From the NCBI GenBank assembly GCA_964628455.1, contig CAZVPD010000002.1, positions 32,975 to 96,974 on the forward strand: a DNA stretch of 64,000 nucleotides, given 5' to 3'. Made by a program: the position numbers and the translations under genes. This stretch comes from JAQVWU01 sp964628455 (GTDB lineage: Bacteria > Bacillota > Clostridia > Oscillospirales > CAG-272). Of the stretch, positions 16,837 through 26,042 are shown piece after piece; within the stretch, counting starts at the first letter, position 1; each line of letters starts with the position of its first letter. The notes under the pieces were generated by a model, which saw nothing but the letters and a program-made list of their open reading frames with translations, ran no database searches and was not told where the DNA came from.

Positions 16837-17484
16837 TCATTGTTTATTTAAATAGGCTATAAGACCACGCAGCGCAAGAGAAATCAAGTGATATAATCTT
16901 GCGCGTAATACCAGATGCAGGTCAAAACTCCATTTCTCCCGTATAAAATCAACCTGTATGCCGGTTTGGGCATTCTGTTTGAATTTTATCTTACGATATT
17001 GTCCGCAAAGTGATAACAGATCCGATGTCAGTCCGGAAACAGCCCCGTATAAAATTGCGGCAGAGGCAGCATCACCTGCGGTCACTGTAATGACCAGCCG
17101 ATAAATGTCGATCCTGAGACTTCTGCCGAATCTATTCAAAAGTATCAAAACCAAACGAATATAATAGCGCATCAGATGAGTCAGATCACCGATTTTATGT
17201 TTCTCAGGCAATCGTTTTTCTTTTTCTGCACCTGTTTTTTTTGCAAGAGATTTCTGACGCTTGTTAAACAGGATCCTTTTTTTACGTAAAGCTTTTATCG
17301 AATAATCTCCGAGACGGATTTTTCGGCTTTTTTTGTTCAAAGGGCTAAAGCGAAAGAATAAAAAATGAATATAAATTTCGGGAGACTGACTGTAAATCAA
17401 TGAAATGCGGACCCAGGACGTTAATATAAAAAAAACGAAAAGCAAGATGACAGCCGATGCGATCAGTATGTTACGTCCCATCAT
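16837..17484 (-). CDS. DUF2953 domain protein (YtfI-like)
   Basis: A 215-residue protein with one N-terminal hydrophobic segment (about residues 4-24, ILIASAVILLFVFFILTSWV) and a basic middle region rich in Lys and Arg. The order DUF2953 followed by gerW matches the ytfI-ytfJ pair of Bacillus. The C-terminal LHLVLRARLYHLISLALRGL is consistent with the family. No catalytic residues are known. Tandem ATG codons at 17484 and 17481 follow a GAGGG site; the longer frame to 17523 overlaps scpB and is less likely. Confidence 0.75.
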   Translation of the reverse strand: MMGRNILIASAVILLFVFFILTSWVRISLIYSQSPEIYIHFLFFRFSPLNKKSRKIRLGDYSIKALRKKRILFNKRQKSLAKKTGAEKEKRLPEKHKIGDLTHLMRYYIRLVLILLNRFGRSLRIDIYRLVITVTAGDAASAAILYGAVSGLTSDLLSLCGQYRKIKFKQNAQTGIQVDFIREKWSFDLHLVLRARLYHLISLALRGLIAYLNKQ

Positions 17485-17491
17485 ATGTCCC

Positions 17492-18013
17492 TCAGCCGCC
17501 GATCTCGGGTGAACCAAGTTCATCGAGCGAACTCAGACCGAAACAATGTAAAAATGTTTCCGTTGTCTTGTATAATAAAGGCTTGCCCGGCACATCGAGC
17601 CTTCCGACCGCTTCGATAAGTCCCCGGCTGACCAGTAAAGCGACGGCATATGAACTGTCAACGCCTCTTATCTGTTCAATATAAGTACGGGTTACAGGCT
17701 GATGGTAGGCTATAACCGCCAGAACTTCGAGTGAAGAAGCCGATAATACGGTATTTCGTTTTAAACCGAGTGCCGTCTTTATTTTATCCGAAAATTCGGA
17801 CTTGGTGCATAAAAGACAGGAATCTTCATATACAAGCAGCTCGATTCCCCTTCCGGTGTAATTCCCGGCCATTTCAGGAATCATCTTTTTAATTTTATCA
17901 GCGGTTGTCTCCATAGCTTCCGCCAGTTTCTCATATGTAACCGGATATCCTGCCGCAAACAGTATGGCTTCGACAGCCCCGGAATCTATATCAGGTGATG
18001 GTTCGTTATTCAT
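17492..18013 (-). CDS. scpB: Segregation and condensation protein B
   Basis: A 173-residue ScpB made of two winged-helix domains: AVEAILFAAGYPVTYEKLAE at the N-terminus, and SLEVLAVIAYHQPVTRTYIE with IRGVDSSYAVALLVSRGLIE in the second domain. ScpB dimers bind ScpA and Smc to form the bacterial condensin needed for chromosome segregation. The length is slightly short of the typical 190. The ATG overlaps the scpA stop (ATGA), the usual scpA-scpB coupling. Confidence 0.95.
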   Translation of the reverse strand: MNNEPSPDIDSGAVEAILFAAGYPVTYEKLAEAMETTADKIKKMIPEMAGNYTGRGIELLVYEDSCLLCTKSEFSDKIKTALGLKRNTVLSASSLEVLAVIAYHQPVTRTYIEQIRGVDSSYAVALLVSRGLIEAVGRLDVPGKPLLYKTTETFLHCFGLSSLDELGSPEIGG

Positions 18014-18756
18014 TTGGATATATGCTCCTTGTTAAGATGCAGCATATAGTCATAATCGTCACTGTCGGTATTTTCACCGTTGATTATAATCCGCTGAGAA
18101 CTCAATAATTCAAGCAAAGCCATAAAGGTAGCTATGATCTCGCTTCGGGACGCTGATCTTAATAATAAATACTTAAAGCTCGTATCTCCGTTTTTGTAAA
18201 GATGACGCATGATGCCGTAAATTCTTCCTGTTACCGATACAGCGCGGCAGGATAGTAAAGTACCTATCAGTTTTTCGTTTTTTATAACTGCTTCGTCTGA
18301 TTCGCGATTGCGCTGTATCATGCTGCGAAAGGCGATTTTGAGTGATTTGATGTCATGCCGGTCAAGTATGATCTCTTCATCGGTCGTTTCGGGTTCCTTG
18401 ACCATTCTGCCGCCGCTCACAGCGTATCGTTCGGAAAGCAGTATGGCTTTTTCTTTCATGATTTTGTATTCGGCAAGAGCGGCCGCAAGATGAGCGCGGG
18501 GGTCCTCTTCCGGTGTTTCCGCGGCTTTGGGCAGGAGCATTCTGCTCTTGATCAGCATCAGTTCGGCTGCCATAGATATGAAATCGCCTGTTATATCCAT
18601 ATCGACCGCCTGCATCTGATTGAGATAATCCATATATTGTTCAAAAATCAATACAATCGGAATATCATATATGCTGACTTTATTTTTTGTAATCAGTTTC
18701 AGAAGCAGATCGAGCGGTCCTTCGAAAGCTTCGAGTTTGTAGTTCAGTTCATCCAT
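18010..18756 (-). CDS. scpA: Segregation and condensation protein A
   Basis: A 248-residue kleisin. The N-terminal FEGPLDLLLKLITKNKVSIYDIPI is the ScpA signature that contacts Smc, and the C-terminal winged-helix region includes FMALLELLSSQRI. ScpA bridges the Smc head domains and binds ScpB. The length is typical. No clear ribosome-binding site precedes the ATG at 18756. It lies ten bases downstream of the M50 peptidase gene, so read-through from lysA and the peptidase gene is likely. Confidence 0.95.
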   Translation of the reverse strand: MDELNYKLEAFEGPLDLLLKLITKNKVSIYDIPIVLIFEQYMDYLNQMQAVDMDITGDFISMAAELMLIKSRMLLPKAAETPEEDPRAHLAAALAEYKIMKEKAILLSERYAVSGGRMVKEPETTDEEIILDRHDIKSLKIAFRSMIQRNRESDEAVIKNEKLIGTLLSCRAVSVTGRIYGIMRHLYKNGDTSFKYLLLRSASRSEIIATFMALLELLSSQRIIINGENTDSDDYDYMLHLNKEHISK

Positions 18757-18766
18757 TGATTTTAAA

Positions 18767-19429
18767 TTACAGAAAGGGAATCAATCGGATAACGGCTTTC
18801 ATAACCGTTTCTAATGAGGAAACAATGTAAAAAAGCGGTTTGCCGAGTATACCGGAAAAAAGCAGAAGCATCATTCCGAGCATGATAAAGCGTTCGTATT
18901 TCATGATCCCGAAATAATAGCGTTCGGGAAGCAAAGCAAATAAAACGCGTGATCCGTCAAGAGGCGGAACCGGAATCAGGTTGAATACGGCCAGATACAG
19001 ATTCAGCGTATAAAATATCTGAAAGAAAAACAAGGTTACCAGAGCAAGCGTATTCCCTTCGGCCAATGCACCGTTCAGAATTTTTGACAGCGCCAGATAA
19101 ATAAAAATCCCGGAAAAGGCCAGCATCAGATTGGATACGGGTCCCGCCAGCGCGGTTAAAGCCATTCCTCGGCGCTTGTCTTTAAAATAACGGACATCGA
19201 TAGGAACGGGTTTTGCCCATCCGAATCCGAAAACGAGCATCATAATCGTCCCGATGGGATCCAGATGCTTTAAGGGATTCAATGAAAGCCTGCCTAAATT
19301 TTTCGCGGTCGGATCACCGAGTCTGCTTGCGATCCAGCCGTGAGAAATTTCATGAAGGGTCAGAGAAAGTAAAATGACGGGGATACGCATTAAATAGACC
19401 GGGAGATTGTAGATCATATCTGAAAACAT
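18767..19429 (-). CDS. Site-2 protease family membrane metallopeptidase (M50)
   Basis: A 220-residue membrane protein with about six hydrophobic segments. The zinc motif LHEISHGW near residues 25-32 and the second motif PVPPLDGSRVLF near residue 155 define the M50/YwhC-like branch of short site-2 proteases. Such proteins cut within membrane segments; the substrate is unknown. The ATG at 19429 has a GAGG site. It lies between lysA and scpA, a common Clostridia arrangement. It lacks a PDZ domain, so it is not RseP. Confidence 0.9.
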   Translation of the reverse strand: MFSDMIYNLPVYLMRIPVILLSLTLHEISHGWIASRLGDPTAKNLGRLSLNPLKHLDPIGTIMMLVFGFGWAKPVPIDVRYFKDKRRGMALTALAGPVSNLMLAFSGIFIYLALSKILNGALAEGNTLALVTLFFFQIFYTLNLYLAVFNLIPVPPLDGSRVLFALLPERYYFGIMKYERFIMLGMMLLLFSGILGKPLFYIVSSLETVMKAVIRLIPFL

Positions 19430-19459
19430 ATTATCACCTCGAAACGGATCGGCCGGGCT

Positions 19460-20764
19460 TTACATATCACAGCGCATCATATCATCGGCGGTTTCGCGTC
19501 TGACTGCGAGAAAAGGTTTGCCTTCCGATACCATGACGACAGGAGGACGGGGAATACGGTTGTAATTGGAAGCCATTGAATAATTATAAGCGCCGGTTAC
19601 AAGGACGGCAAGTATATCACCCCTCGAACACGGCTGGATCTTTATGTTTTCGGCTATCAGGTCACCGCTTTCACAGCAGCGGCCTGCAATGGTAGACAGG
19701 TAGTCGGCCTTTTCACCGGCACGGTCTGCGATAAGAACCGTATAGGGCGAAGCGTAAAGGGTGTATCTCGGATTGTCGGTCATCCCGCCGTCGACAGAAA
19801 CGTAGTTTTTTAATCCGGCTATCTCTTTGACCGAACCGACTGTATAGAGAGTGATGCCGGCGGAAGCGACGACAGAACGTCCCGGTTCGAGCAGTATCAC
19901 CGGACAATCGATATTATAACGGCTGCACAGAATTCCGATTTTATTCGAAACCCTTTTGATCATGTTGTAATAATCGGGTTCAGGCTGTTCCGCGATATAG
20001 CGTACGCCGAATCCTCCGCCGAGATTCAATTCGCGTATTTCACATCCGGTATCGTGTCTGATATCGGAGATGAACCTGATCATCACATCAGCGGAGTCTT
20101 CAAAGGGATCATGATCAAATATCTGTGAACCGATATGACAGTGTATGCCGGCAAAATCAAGTGATTTCAGCTTTAATGCGTATTTTACCAGTTCCATTGC
20201 CTGTCCCGTAACAATGGGAGTGCCGAATTTCGAATCAACGCTGCCGGTGATGACTTTACGGTGTGTGTGCGGATCAATGCCCGGGGATACACGCAGAAGT
20301 ATTTTCTGCTTTCTGCCCGATATTTCGGCTGCAGCGTTTATGGCATCGATTTCTTCGCGGTTGTCCGCAACAAAACAACCCGTTTGCGATTCGACTGCGA
20401 ATTGAATATCGGAATCGGTTTTATTATTGCCATGGAAGTAAATTCTGTCTGCCGGAAATCCCGCGGATAATGCGGTGAACAATTCTCCCGGGGAAACGAC
20501 GTCGATGCCCATGCCCTCCCGATCCATGATCTTATAGATATACCTGAAACTTAAGGCTTTGGATGCATATAAAGGCATACTGTTTTTGCCGAAAAATTCT
20601 GCGGCTGCTTCTCTGTATATTTTGCAGTTTCGCCTTATGGTATCTTCATCCATCACATATAAAGGTGTTCCGTATTCGTGCGCGAGGAGAACCGTATCGA
20701 GTCCGCCGATAGTCAGATGTCCGTTTTCATTTATACCGAGGCAATCGTGAAGAAGCTGTGTCAT
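19460..20764 (-). CDS. lysA: Diaminopimelate decarboxylase
   Basis: A 434-residue fold type III PLP enzyme catalysing the last step of lysine synthesis, meso-diaminopimelate to lysine. The PLP lysine lies in LYASKALSFRYI near residue 46. Other conserved elements are GIHCHIGSQIFD, LNLGGGFGVRY, EPGRSVVASAG and GRCCESGD. The ATG at 20764 follows AAAGGGAGA; an open frame reaching 20809 would overlap engB and lacks a site. The family also contains other amino-acid decarboxylases, but the spacing of motifs fits LysA. Confidence 0.95.
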   Translation of the reverse strand: MTQLLHDCLGINENGHLTIGGLDTVLLAHEYGTPLYVMDEDTIRRNCKIYREAAAEFFGKNSMPLYASKALSFRYIYKIMDREGMGIDVVSPGELFTALSAGFPADRIYFHGNNKTDSDIQFAVESQTGCFVADNREEIDAINAAAEISGRKQKILLRVSPGIDPHTHRKVITGSVDSKFGTPIVTGQAMELVKYALKLKSLDFAGIHCHIGSQIFDHDPFEDSADVMIRFISDIRHDTGCEIRELNLGGGFGVRYIAEQPEPDYYNMIKRVSNKIGILCSRYNIDCPVILLEPGRSVVASAGITLYTVGSVKEIAGLKNYVSVDGGMTDNPRYTLYASPYTVLIADRAGEKADYLSTIAGRCCESGDLIAENIKIQPCSRGDILAVLVTGAYNYSMASNYNRIPRPPVVMVSEGKPFLAVRRETADDMMRCDM

Positions 20765-20789
20765 CGGCTCTCCCTTTCGGATCTTATTT

Positions 20790-21374
20790 TTATGCCTTTT
20801 TGGCTGCATAATGCAGTATTATTTTCCAGAGCGCATCCTTACCTTCACCGTTTTTCGAAGAGAAGGGAAAGACGTCGTTTTTATCGGCCGGGATTTTTTC
20901 GAGAGCGGTCGTGCGTTCGGTTTTATTCAGTTTATCGGATTTTGTCGCGGCAATGATATACTGCATCCGGTTTTCTTTCAGCCAATGAAGCATAATAAGG
21001 TCATTTTCGGTGGGACCGACTTTCATGTCAATCAGCTGGATGACAAGCTTCGGTCTGCAGAGTTTAAAATAACCGTCACCCAGCAGAGAAAGTCTCTCGC
21101 GTTCGGTAGGACTGCGTTTGGCATATCCGTATCCCGGCAGATCGACCAAAAACAGACGGTTATCGACGTCGTAAAAATTAACGGTTATAGTCTTTCCGGG
21201 TTCGGTGCTCATCCTTGCAAGGGATTTACGGCCGAGAAGGGTATTGATCAGAGAACTCTTTCCCACATTCGAACGGCCCGAGAATGCTATTTGAGGTTTG
21301 GAAACCGGGGGGAATTGTTCGGGTAATCCGGCGCACACCGCAAGTGTTACGTTATGAATATTGATTTCCATCAT
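20790..21374 (-). CDS. engB: Ribosome biogenesis GTPase EngB (YsxC)
   Basis: A 194-residue small GTPase needed for assembly of the 50S subunit. G motifs: GRSNVGKSSLIN (G1) near residue 33, a conserved Thr in PGKTITVNFY (G2), DLPGYG (G3), and TKSDKL (G4). The lon-engB order matches the lon-ysxC pair in Bacillus. Two tandem ATG codons occur at the start, with an AAGGTG site upstream. The length is normal. Confidence 0.96.
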   Translation of the reverse strand: MMEINIHNVTLAVCAGLPEQFPPVSKPQIAFSGRSNVGKSSLINTLLGRKSLARMSTEPGKTITVNFYDVDNRLFLVDLPGYGYAKRSPTERERLSLLGDGYFKLCRPKLVIQLIDMKVGPTENDLIMLHWLKENRMQYIIAATKSDKLNKTERTTALEKIPADKNDVFPFSSKNGEGKDALWKIILHYAAKKA

Positions 21375-21413
21375 ACATGCACCTTAATGTCGCCGCGGAG
21401 GGAGACTTGTCTG

Positions 21414-23879
21414 TTAATAGGTTGGTACCGTGCTTCCGTCGGATGTTGTCAAATCGGGTATGATGTTTATGATCCCGATTTTCGGGTTTATCTGGTCTAT
21501 TTCGGTATGATTAAAATGATCTGCTCCTTTTTGCTTATCTGCGGGGACCTGAACAAACGCGTTTTTTAAAACTTCGTCCGCAGTCCTGCATAGAATAAAT
21601 TCGAGCGATGTCCGGGCGATTGAATCTATTTCATTCAGGTCGCGCTCGTTGTCTTTCGGTATCAGCACGGTTTTTGCACCGGCTGTATACGCAGCCATGG
21701 TTTTTTCTTTTAAACCGCCGATAGCAAGCACGCGTCCGCGAAGCGTCATTTCGCCCGTCATAGCAACATCCCGCCGGACAGCTCTTCCGGAAAGCTCACT
21801 GGCCAGAGCAGTCATGATCGTGACACCCGCGGAAGGACCGTCTTTCGGAACGGCGCCTTCGGGTACGTGAATGTGTATGTCTTTATTTTTATAAAAATCC
21901 GGATCGATATGAAGCGCATCCGCATGTGCACGTATGTATGAAATTGCGGTTCTCGCGGATTCCTTCATCACATCGCCGAGTGAACCCGTCAGTTCGATTT
22001 TTCCGGTGCCGTTCATGACGGCTGCTTCGATCTTCAGGATATCTCCGCCGAGTTCCGTATACGCAAGACCGTTTACAATACCGACTTCATTATCATCGGT
22101 TATCATTTCAGGCAATATTTTTCTGGCTCCGAGATATTTAAATAAATTATCCCGTGTGACAACGCAGTTTTTAACACTTGTTTCTACTATTTCCTTGGCA
22201 GATTTGCGGCATATTTTACCGATTTCACGCTCCAAATTTCTCACACCTGCTTCATGCGTGTAGAAATCGATTATATCCATAATGACATCGTCATTGATTT
22301 TTAACATACGTTTATTTAATCCGTGACGCTTGAATTGTTTGGGAATAAGATGGTTTTTTGCGATGGATAATTTTTCATGGCGCGTGTATATTTTTAACTC
22401 TATTATTTCCATCCGGTCGATCAGAGGGCGGGGAACCGTATCCAGTGTATTGGCTGTTGCGATAAACATGCATTCGCTGAGATCAAGCGGCAATTCAATA
22501 AAATGGTCGCGGAAAGCTTTATTCTGTTCGCCGTCAAGCACTTCCAGTAAAGCCGACGAAGGATCTCCATGAGCATCATGCGTCAGTTTATCGATTTCAT
22601 CTAGGAGTATGAGAGGATTCCGTGTGCCGGCCTGAACAATCGCATTGACGATCCGGCCGGGCATGGAGCCTATGTATGTTTTGCGATGCCCGCGGATATC
22701 CGCTTCATCGCGTATGCCTCCGAGTGAAACCCGCACGTATTTTCTTTTCATAGCTGCTGCTATCGACTGCGCTACCGATGTTTTACCTGTACCGGGAGGA
22801 CCGACAAGGCAAAGAATCTGATTTTTTATTCCGGGATTAAGCTGTTTGACAGCAATGAATTCCAATATGCGTTCCTTGACTTTTTCAAGCCCGTCATGAT
22901 CCCTGTCGAGAATTTTCCTTGCTGCCTGAACGTCAATGCGGTCTTTTGATAATTTAATCCAGGGTATTTCCAGACATACATCGAGGTAATTACGCATAAC
23001 ACCGCTTTCCGCCGAATTATAGGATGCTTTTGCGAGTTTACGTACTTCCTTGATTAATTTTTCTTCAACTTCCGCCGGAAGCTGAGCGGCGCGGATCTTT
23101 TCATAATATTCATCGATCTCACTGTCCGGATCGGCATTATATCCCAGCTCGTTCTGTATGACTTTGAGCTGCTCGCGCAGATAATATTCACGCTGATTCC
23201 CGTCTATCTGAGCGCGCACGCGTTTGTGAATGGCAGCTTCGGCCTTTAGAATTTCAAGTTCTCTTTCCATTATGACAGCCAGCAGTTCCAGACGGCGAAG
23301 AGGATCGAATTCTTCGATAATACGCTGTTTATCGCCGAATTGGATCAGGATATTGCATCCGATAAAATCAGCCAGTAATCCGGGTGATTTTATCGATTTT
23401 ACCGCCAGCATCAGTTCATGTGATATTTTAGGCAAATAATTGATAAAATTATCAAAAACCGTCATGATCTCCTGAATCAGCGCTTCACCCTTTATTCCGC
23501 CGTTTGAATCGACATCGATGGTTTTGCACATGACTTCTGCGCGTATGTGCTTGCTTCCCGTATTGTAACGGACAGCTGTCGCACGGCATACACCGTCAAT
23601 GACGATGCGGATGTTTCCTTCGGGAAGTTTTAAAAACTGTTTGATCTTCGAAACGGTTCCCACTTCGTATAGATCGGAGGGCGAGGGTGTTTCCGTCGCT
23701 ATGTCTTTTTGGGCGACAAGAAAAATATATTCATCATTGCGGTTGGCTGCTTCACACGCTTCTGAAACCGCTCCTCTTTGAATTTCAAAACTGAGCGGGA
23801 TCGACGGGAAAGCGACAAGTCCGCGCAAGGGTATTACGGTAAGTTCTGTTTTTTCGAGTTTTTCTGTAAAACGAGACAT
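21414..23879 (-). CDS. lon: ATP-dependent protease La
   Basis: An 821-residue cytoplasmic AAA+ protease. It has an N-terminal substrate-binding domain starting LTVIPLRGLVAFPS. Walker A GPPGTGKTSVAQS is near residue 355, with Walker B LILLDEIDKL. The C-terminal protease domain has the catalytic serine in KDGPSAGVTI and the catalytic lysine in the GGLKEKTMAAYTAGAKTVLI region. It degrades misfolded and regulatory proteins. The ATG at 23879 follows CAGGAG; an open frame extends 12 codons further without a site. A promoter is annotated at 23944-23972. No clear CtsR or HrcA operator was seen. Confidence 0.97.
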   Translation of the reverse strand: MSRFTEKLEKTELTVIPLRGLVAFPSIPLSFEIQRGAVSEACEAANRNDEYIFLVAQKDIATETPSPSDLYEVGTVSKIKQFLKLPEGNIRIVIDGVCRATAVRYNTGSKHIRAEVMCKTIDVDSNGGIKGEALIQEIMTVFDNFINYLPKISHELMLAVKSIKSPGLLADFIGCNILIQFGDKQRIIEEFDPLRRLELLAVIMERELEILKAEAAIHKRVRAQIDGNQREYYLREQLKVIQNELGYNADPDSEIDEYYEKIRAAQLPAEVEEKLIKEVRKLAKASYNSAESGVMRNYLDVCLEIPWIKLSKDRIDVQAARKILDRDHDGLEKVKERILEFIAVKQLNPGIKNQILCLVGPPGTGKTSVAQSIAAAMKRKYVRVSLGGIRDEADIRGHRKTYIGSMPGRIVNAIVQAGTRNPLILLDEIDKLTHDAHGDPSSALLEVLDGEQNKAFRDHFIELPLDLSECMFIATANTLDTVPRPLIDRMEIIELKIYTRHEKLSIAKNHLIPKQFKRHGLNKRMLKINDDVIMDIIDFYTHEAGVRNLEREIGKICRKSAKEIVETSVKNCVVTRDNLFKYLGARKILPEMITDDNEVGIVNGLAYTELGGDILKIEAAVMNGTGKIELTGSLGDVMKESARTAISYIRAHADALHIDPDFYKNKDIHIHVPEGAVPKDGPSAGVTIMTALASELSGRAVRRDVAMTGEMTLRGRVLAIGGLKEKTMAAYTAGAKTVLIPKDNERDLNEIDSIARTSLEFILCRTADEVLKNAFVQVPADKQKGADHFNHTEIDQINPKIGIINIIPDLTTSDGSTVPTY

Positions 23880-23943
23880 TTTATTCTCCTGAAAAAATAC
23901 ATTTGATAAAAACAATTGTAATAAAAATAATATTGAATAATTA

Positions 23944-23972
23944 TTATATCATATATCGATAATCGAGTCAAA
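23944..23972 (-). promoter_or_regulatory. Sigma-A promoter for lon
   Basis: On the minus strand TTGACT (23972-23967), 17 bases, then TATAAT (23949-23944), preceded by TGA so the -10 is of the extended type. It lies 65 bases upstream of the lon start and probably drives lon-engB-lysA and the genes beyond. Confidence 0.8.
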
Positions 23973-24024
23973 CAGTTTTAAATAATATATTATGAATAAT
24001 TAAATGTCCGGGCGAAGTTTTATA

Positions 24025-25977
24025 TCATTCACGGATTTCCGGAATGCTGCTGTTGTCTTCCTGCGTTATATAACGGCTGGCCTGCGTTGTGAACAGCTTA
24101 TGGTAATGCCCTCCCAGCCGCATCAGTTCGCGATGCGTGCCCTGTTCCGATATGGAGCCGTTTTCGAGAACGATGATCTTTGATGCCGTAGTTGCGCTTG
24201 AAAGGCGGTGAGAGACAAAAATCGTTGTTTTATCGGTTCGAAGCCGGTCGAATTGATTGTATATTTCCTGTTCCGCAAAAGCATCAAGCGATGCAGTCGG
24301 TTCATCGAGAATCAATATATCCGAATCCCCGTAAAACGCACGTGCGACGGCGAGTTTCTGCCACTGACCCGTTGATAATTCAATTCCGTTGCTTTCAAAA
24401 AAACGCATAAGAGGTGTATTGTATTGATCCGGAAGTTTATCGATAAAATCGCTGCTATTGCTCTTTTCAGCGGCAATTTCCACATCATTCATCACAAAAG
24501 GCTTATTCGGCTGACCGAAAACGATGTTTTCCGCAACCGTTACGGCATATTTGCCGAAATCCTGAAAAATGATGCCGAACAATTTATATATATCCGCAAC
24601 GTCGTAATCGCGGATGTCATGACCGTCCAGCAGTATGCGTCCTTCGGTCGGATCATAAAGCCTGGTTAAAAGTTTGATCAGTGTTGTCTTTCCCGCACCG
24701 TTAAGTCCGACCAGAACGACGGTTTCACCGGGACCTAAAGAAAGACTGACATTTTTAATAACATCGCGTTCCGTACCGGGATAACGGAAAGATACGTTTT
24801 CAAGTGTAATATGATGTCCTGTATGATGTTCGGCACGCCGGGGTTCCGAAAGCAGGGGAATAATCGTCTGCTTTTCATTCATAAAGACAATCATGTTATC
24901 GATAAAAAGTGTTCCTTCGTAGATCGTTGATGTTGTCGATATAAAAGCTGCGATTCCGTGTGCAATCGAGGCCAGAGCTCCGGTATACAAAGTATAGTCA
25001 CCCACCTGTATCTCACCGCTGCATACTTTGTAGGCAATATAGAGATATAACATACAGTTGACAGCGGAGGTTATCATCGTTATCGAAATATTCCACGATC
25101 CCTCACTGACGAATAATTTGCGCAGCCCTTTGAAATACTTTAAAAAAGTATCGCGGTAACGGGTTATAAACAATTCCGACAGGCCGAAAATCCGGATTTC
25201 CTTGACCATATCTTTATTGGTCATCAGACCGGAATAATAACTTAACTGACGGCGGTCTTTTGAACGGTGACGGACATACAGGAAATTTTTCTTTCTGTAT
25301 ATAATATTGATGATAGCCGAGGGTATGGCCATCAGTATGATGATAAACGGAGCGTAAGGATTGATATTCCACAATATGGCGATAAAAGAAACCATGCTGA
25401 TAATCGTGCTGATGATGCTGAATGCGGCGTTCATGATCTGTATGGGGCGGTTTCCGGCTTCACGGCTTGCGTTTTCAAGTTTTTCATAAAATTCGGGCCG
25501 GTCAAAACTTGCAAGGTCGATTTCACGTGCTTTATGCATGATTTTCATGTTTACATGATTTACAACAAGCTCACCCGAAATACGCGTCAGAATATTATTG
25601 ATATTGTTTACGAGACTGTTTAAAAAAATATATCCGAATTGAAATACAAGCAATATCATAACTTTATCGAATTCACCGGGTAAGCCTTTGACTGCGGTGT
25701 TGTATGCGGATACAAGTGAATTGATCAGGTTTGCGGTGATAAAAGCCCCGATAACCGGCATAACGCCGTTAAAGAAAGCCATAAAAAGCATTAAAAAAAG
25801 GATCCAGGGTTTTGCTTCCCAGACTATGGTGAGAATATAAAATAACCGGAAGAAAAATTTAGTGATCAGTCTTTTTAAATAACCGGGAATTTCTTTGACC
25901 GATTTCGGTTTGGGTTCCTTAAGTTTGTCGGTTGCCTCATCGGAATGAGGTCCCATAAATCCTCTGCCGGGTCCCAT
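24025..25977 (-). CDS. ABC transporter, fused permease and ATPase
   Basis: A 650-residue half-transporter. About six membrane segments lie between residues 50 and 330, then a nucleotide-binding domain: Walker A LVGLNGAGKTTLIKLL, Q-loop FQDFGKYAVTV, signature LSTGQWQKLAVARAF (degenerate LSGGQ), Walker B ILILDEPTASLD and switch VSHRLSSA. It probably works as a homodimer exporting lipids, peptides or drugs; the substrate is unknown. The ATG at 25977 is chosen because GGAGG precedes it by seven bases; an in-frame ATG at 25995 lies upstream of that site. The N-terminus GPGRGFMGPHSDE is an unusual glycine-rich cytoplasmic leader. Confidence 0.9.
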   Translation of the reverse strand: MGPGRGFMGPHSDEATDKLKEPKPKSVKEIPGYLKRLITKFFFRLFYILTIVWEAKPWILFLMLFMAFFNGVMPVIGAFITANLINSLVSAYNTAVKGLPGEFDKVMILLVFQFGYIFLNSLVNNINNILTRISGELVVNHVNMKIMHKAREIDLASFDRPEFYEKLENASREAGNRPIQIMNAAFSIISTIISMVSFIAILWNINPYAPFIIILMAIPSAIINIIYRKKNFLYVRHRSKDRRQLSYYSGLMTNKDMVKEIRIFGLSELFITRYRDTFLKYFKGLRKLFVSEGSWNISITMITSAVNCMLYLYIAYKVCSGEIQVGDYTLYTGALASIAHGIAAFISTTSTIYEGTLFIDNMIVFMNEKQTIIPLLSEPRRAEHHTGHHITLENVSFRYPGTERDVIKNVSLSLGPGETVVLVGLNGAGKTTLIKLLTRLYDPTEGRILLDGHDIRDYDVADIYKLFGIIFQDFGKYAVTVAENIVFGQPNKPFVMNDVEIAAEKSNSSDFIDKLPDQYNTPLMRFFESNGIELSTGQWQKLAVARAFYGDSDILILDEPTASLDAFAEQEIYNQFDRLRTDKTTIFVSHRLSSATTASKIIVLENGSISEQGTHRELMRLGGHYHKLFTTQASRYITQEDNSSIPEIRE

Positions 25978-26042
25978 ATTATGCCTCCGATTCATATATG
26001 ACTGTAAATTTAATAAAAAAGGACATCTTCCGATGAACCTTT

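Noticed and set aside
20811..21326. A 171-codon plus-strand open frame
   Set aside because: It is antisense to engB with all GTPase motifs in the other frame.
24025..25977. Partnering the single ABC transporter with an adjacent half as a heterodimer
   Set aside because: No second ABC gene is adjacent and its own Walker B keeps the catalytic Glu, so a homodimer is more likely.
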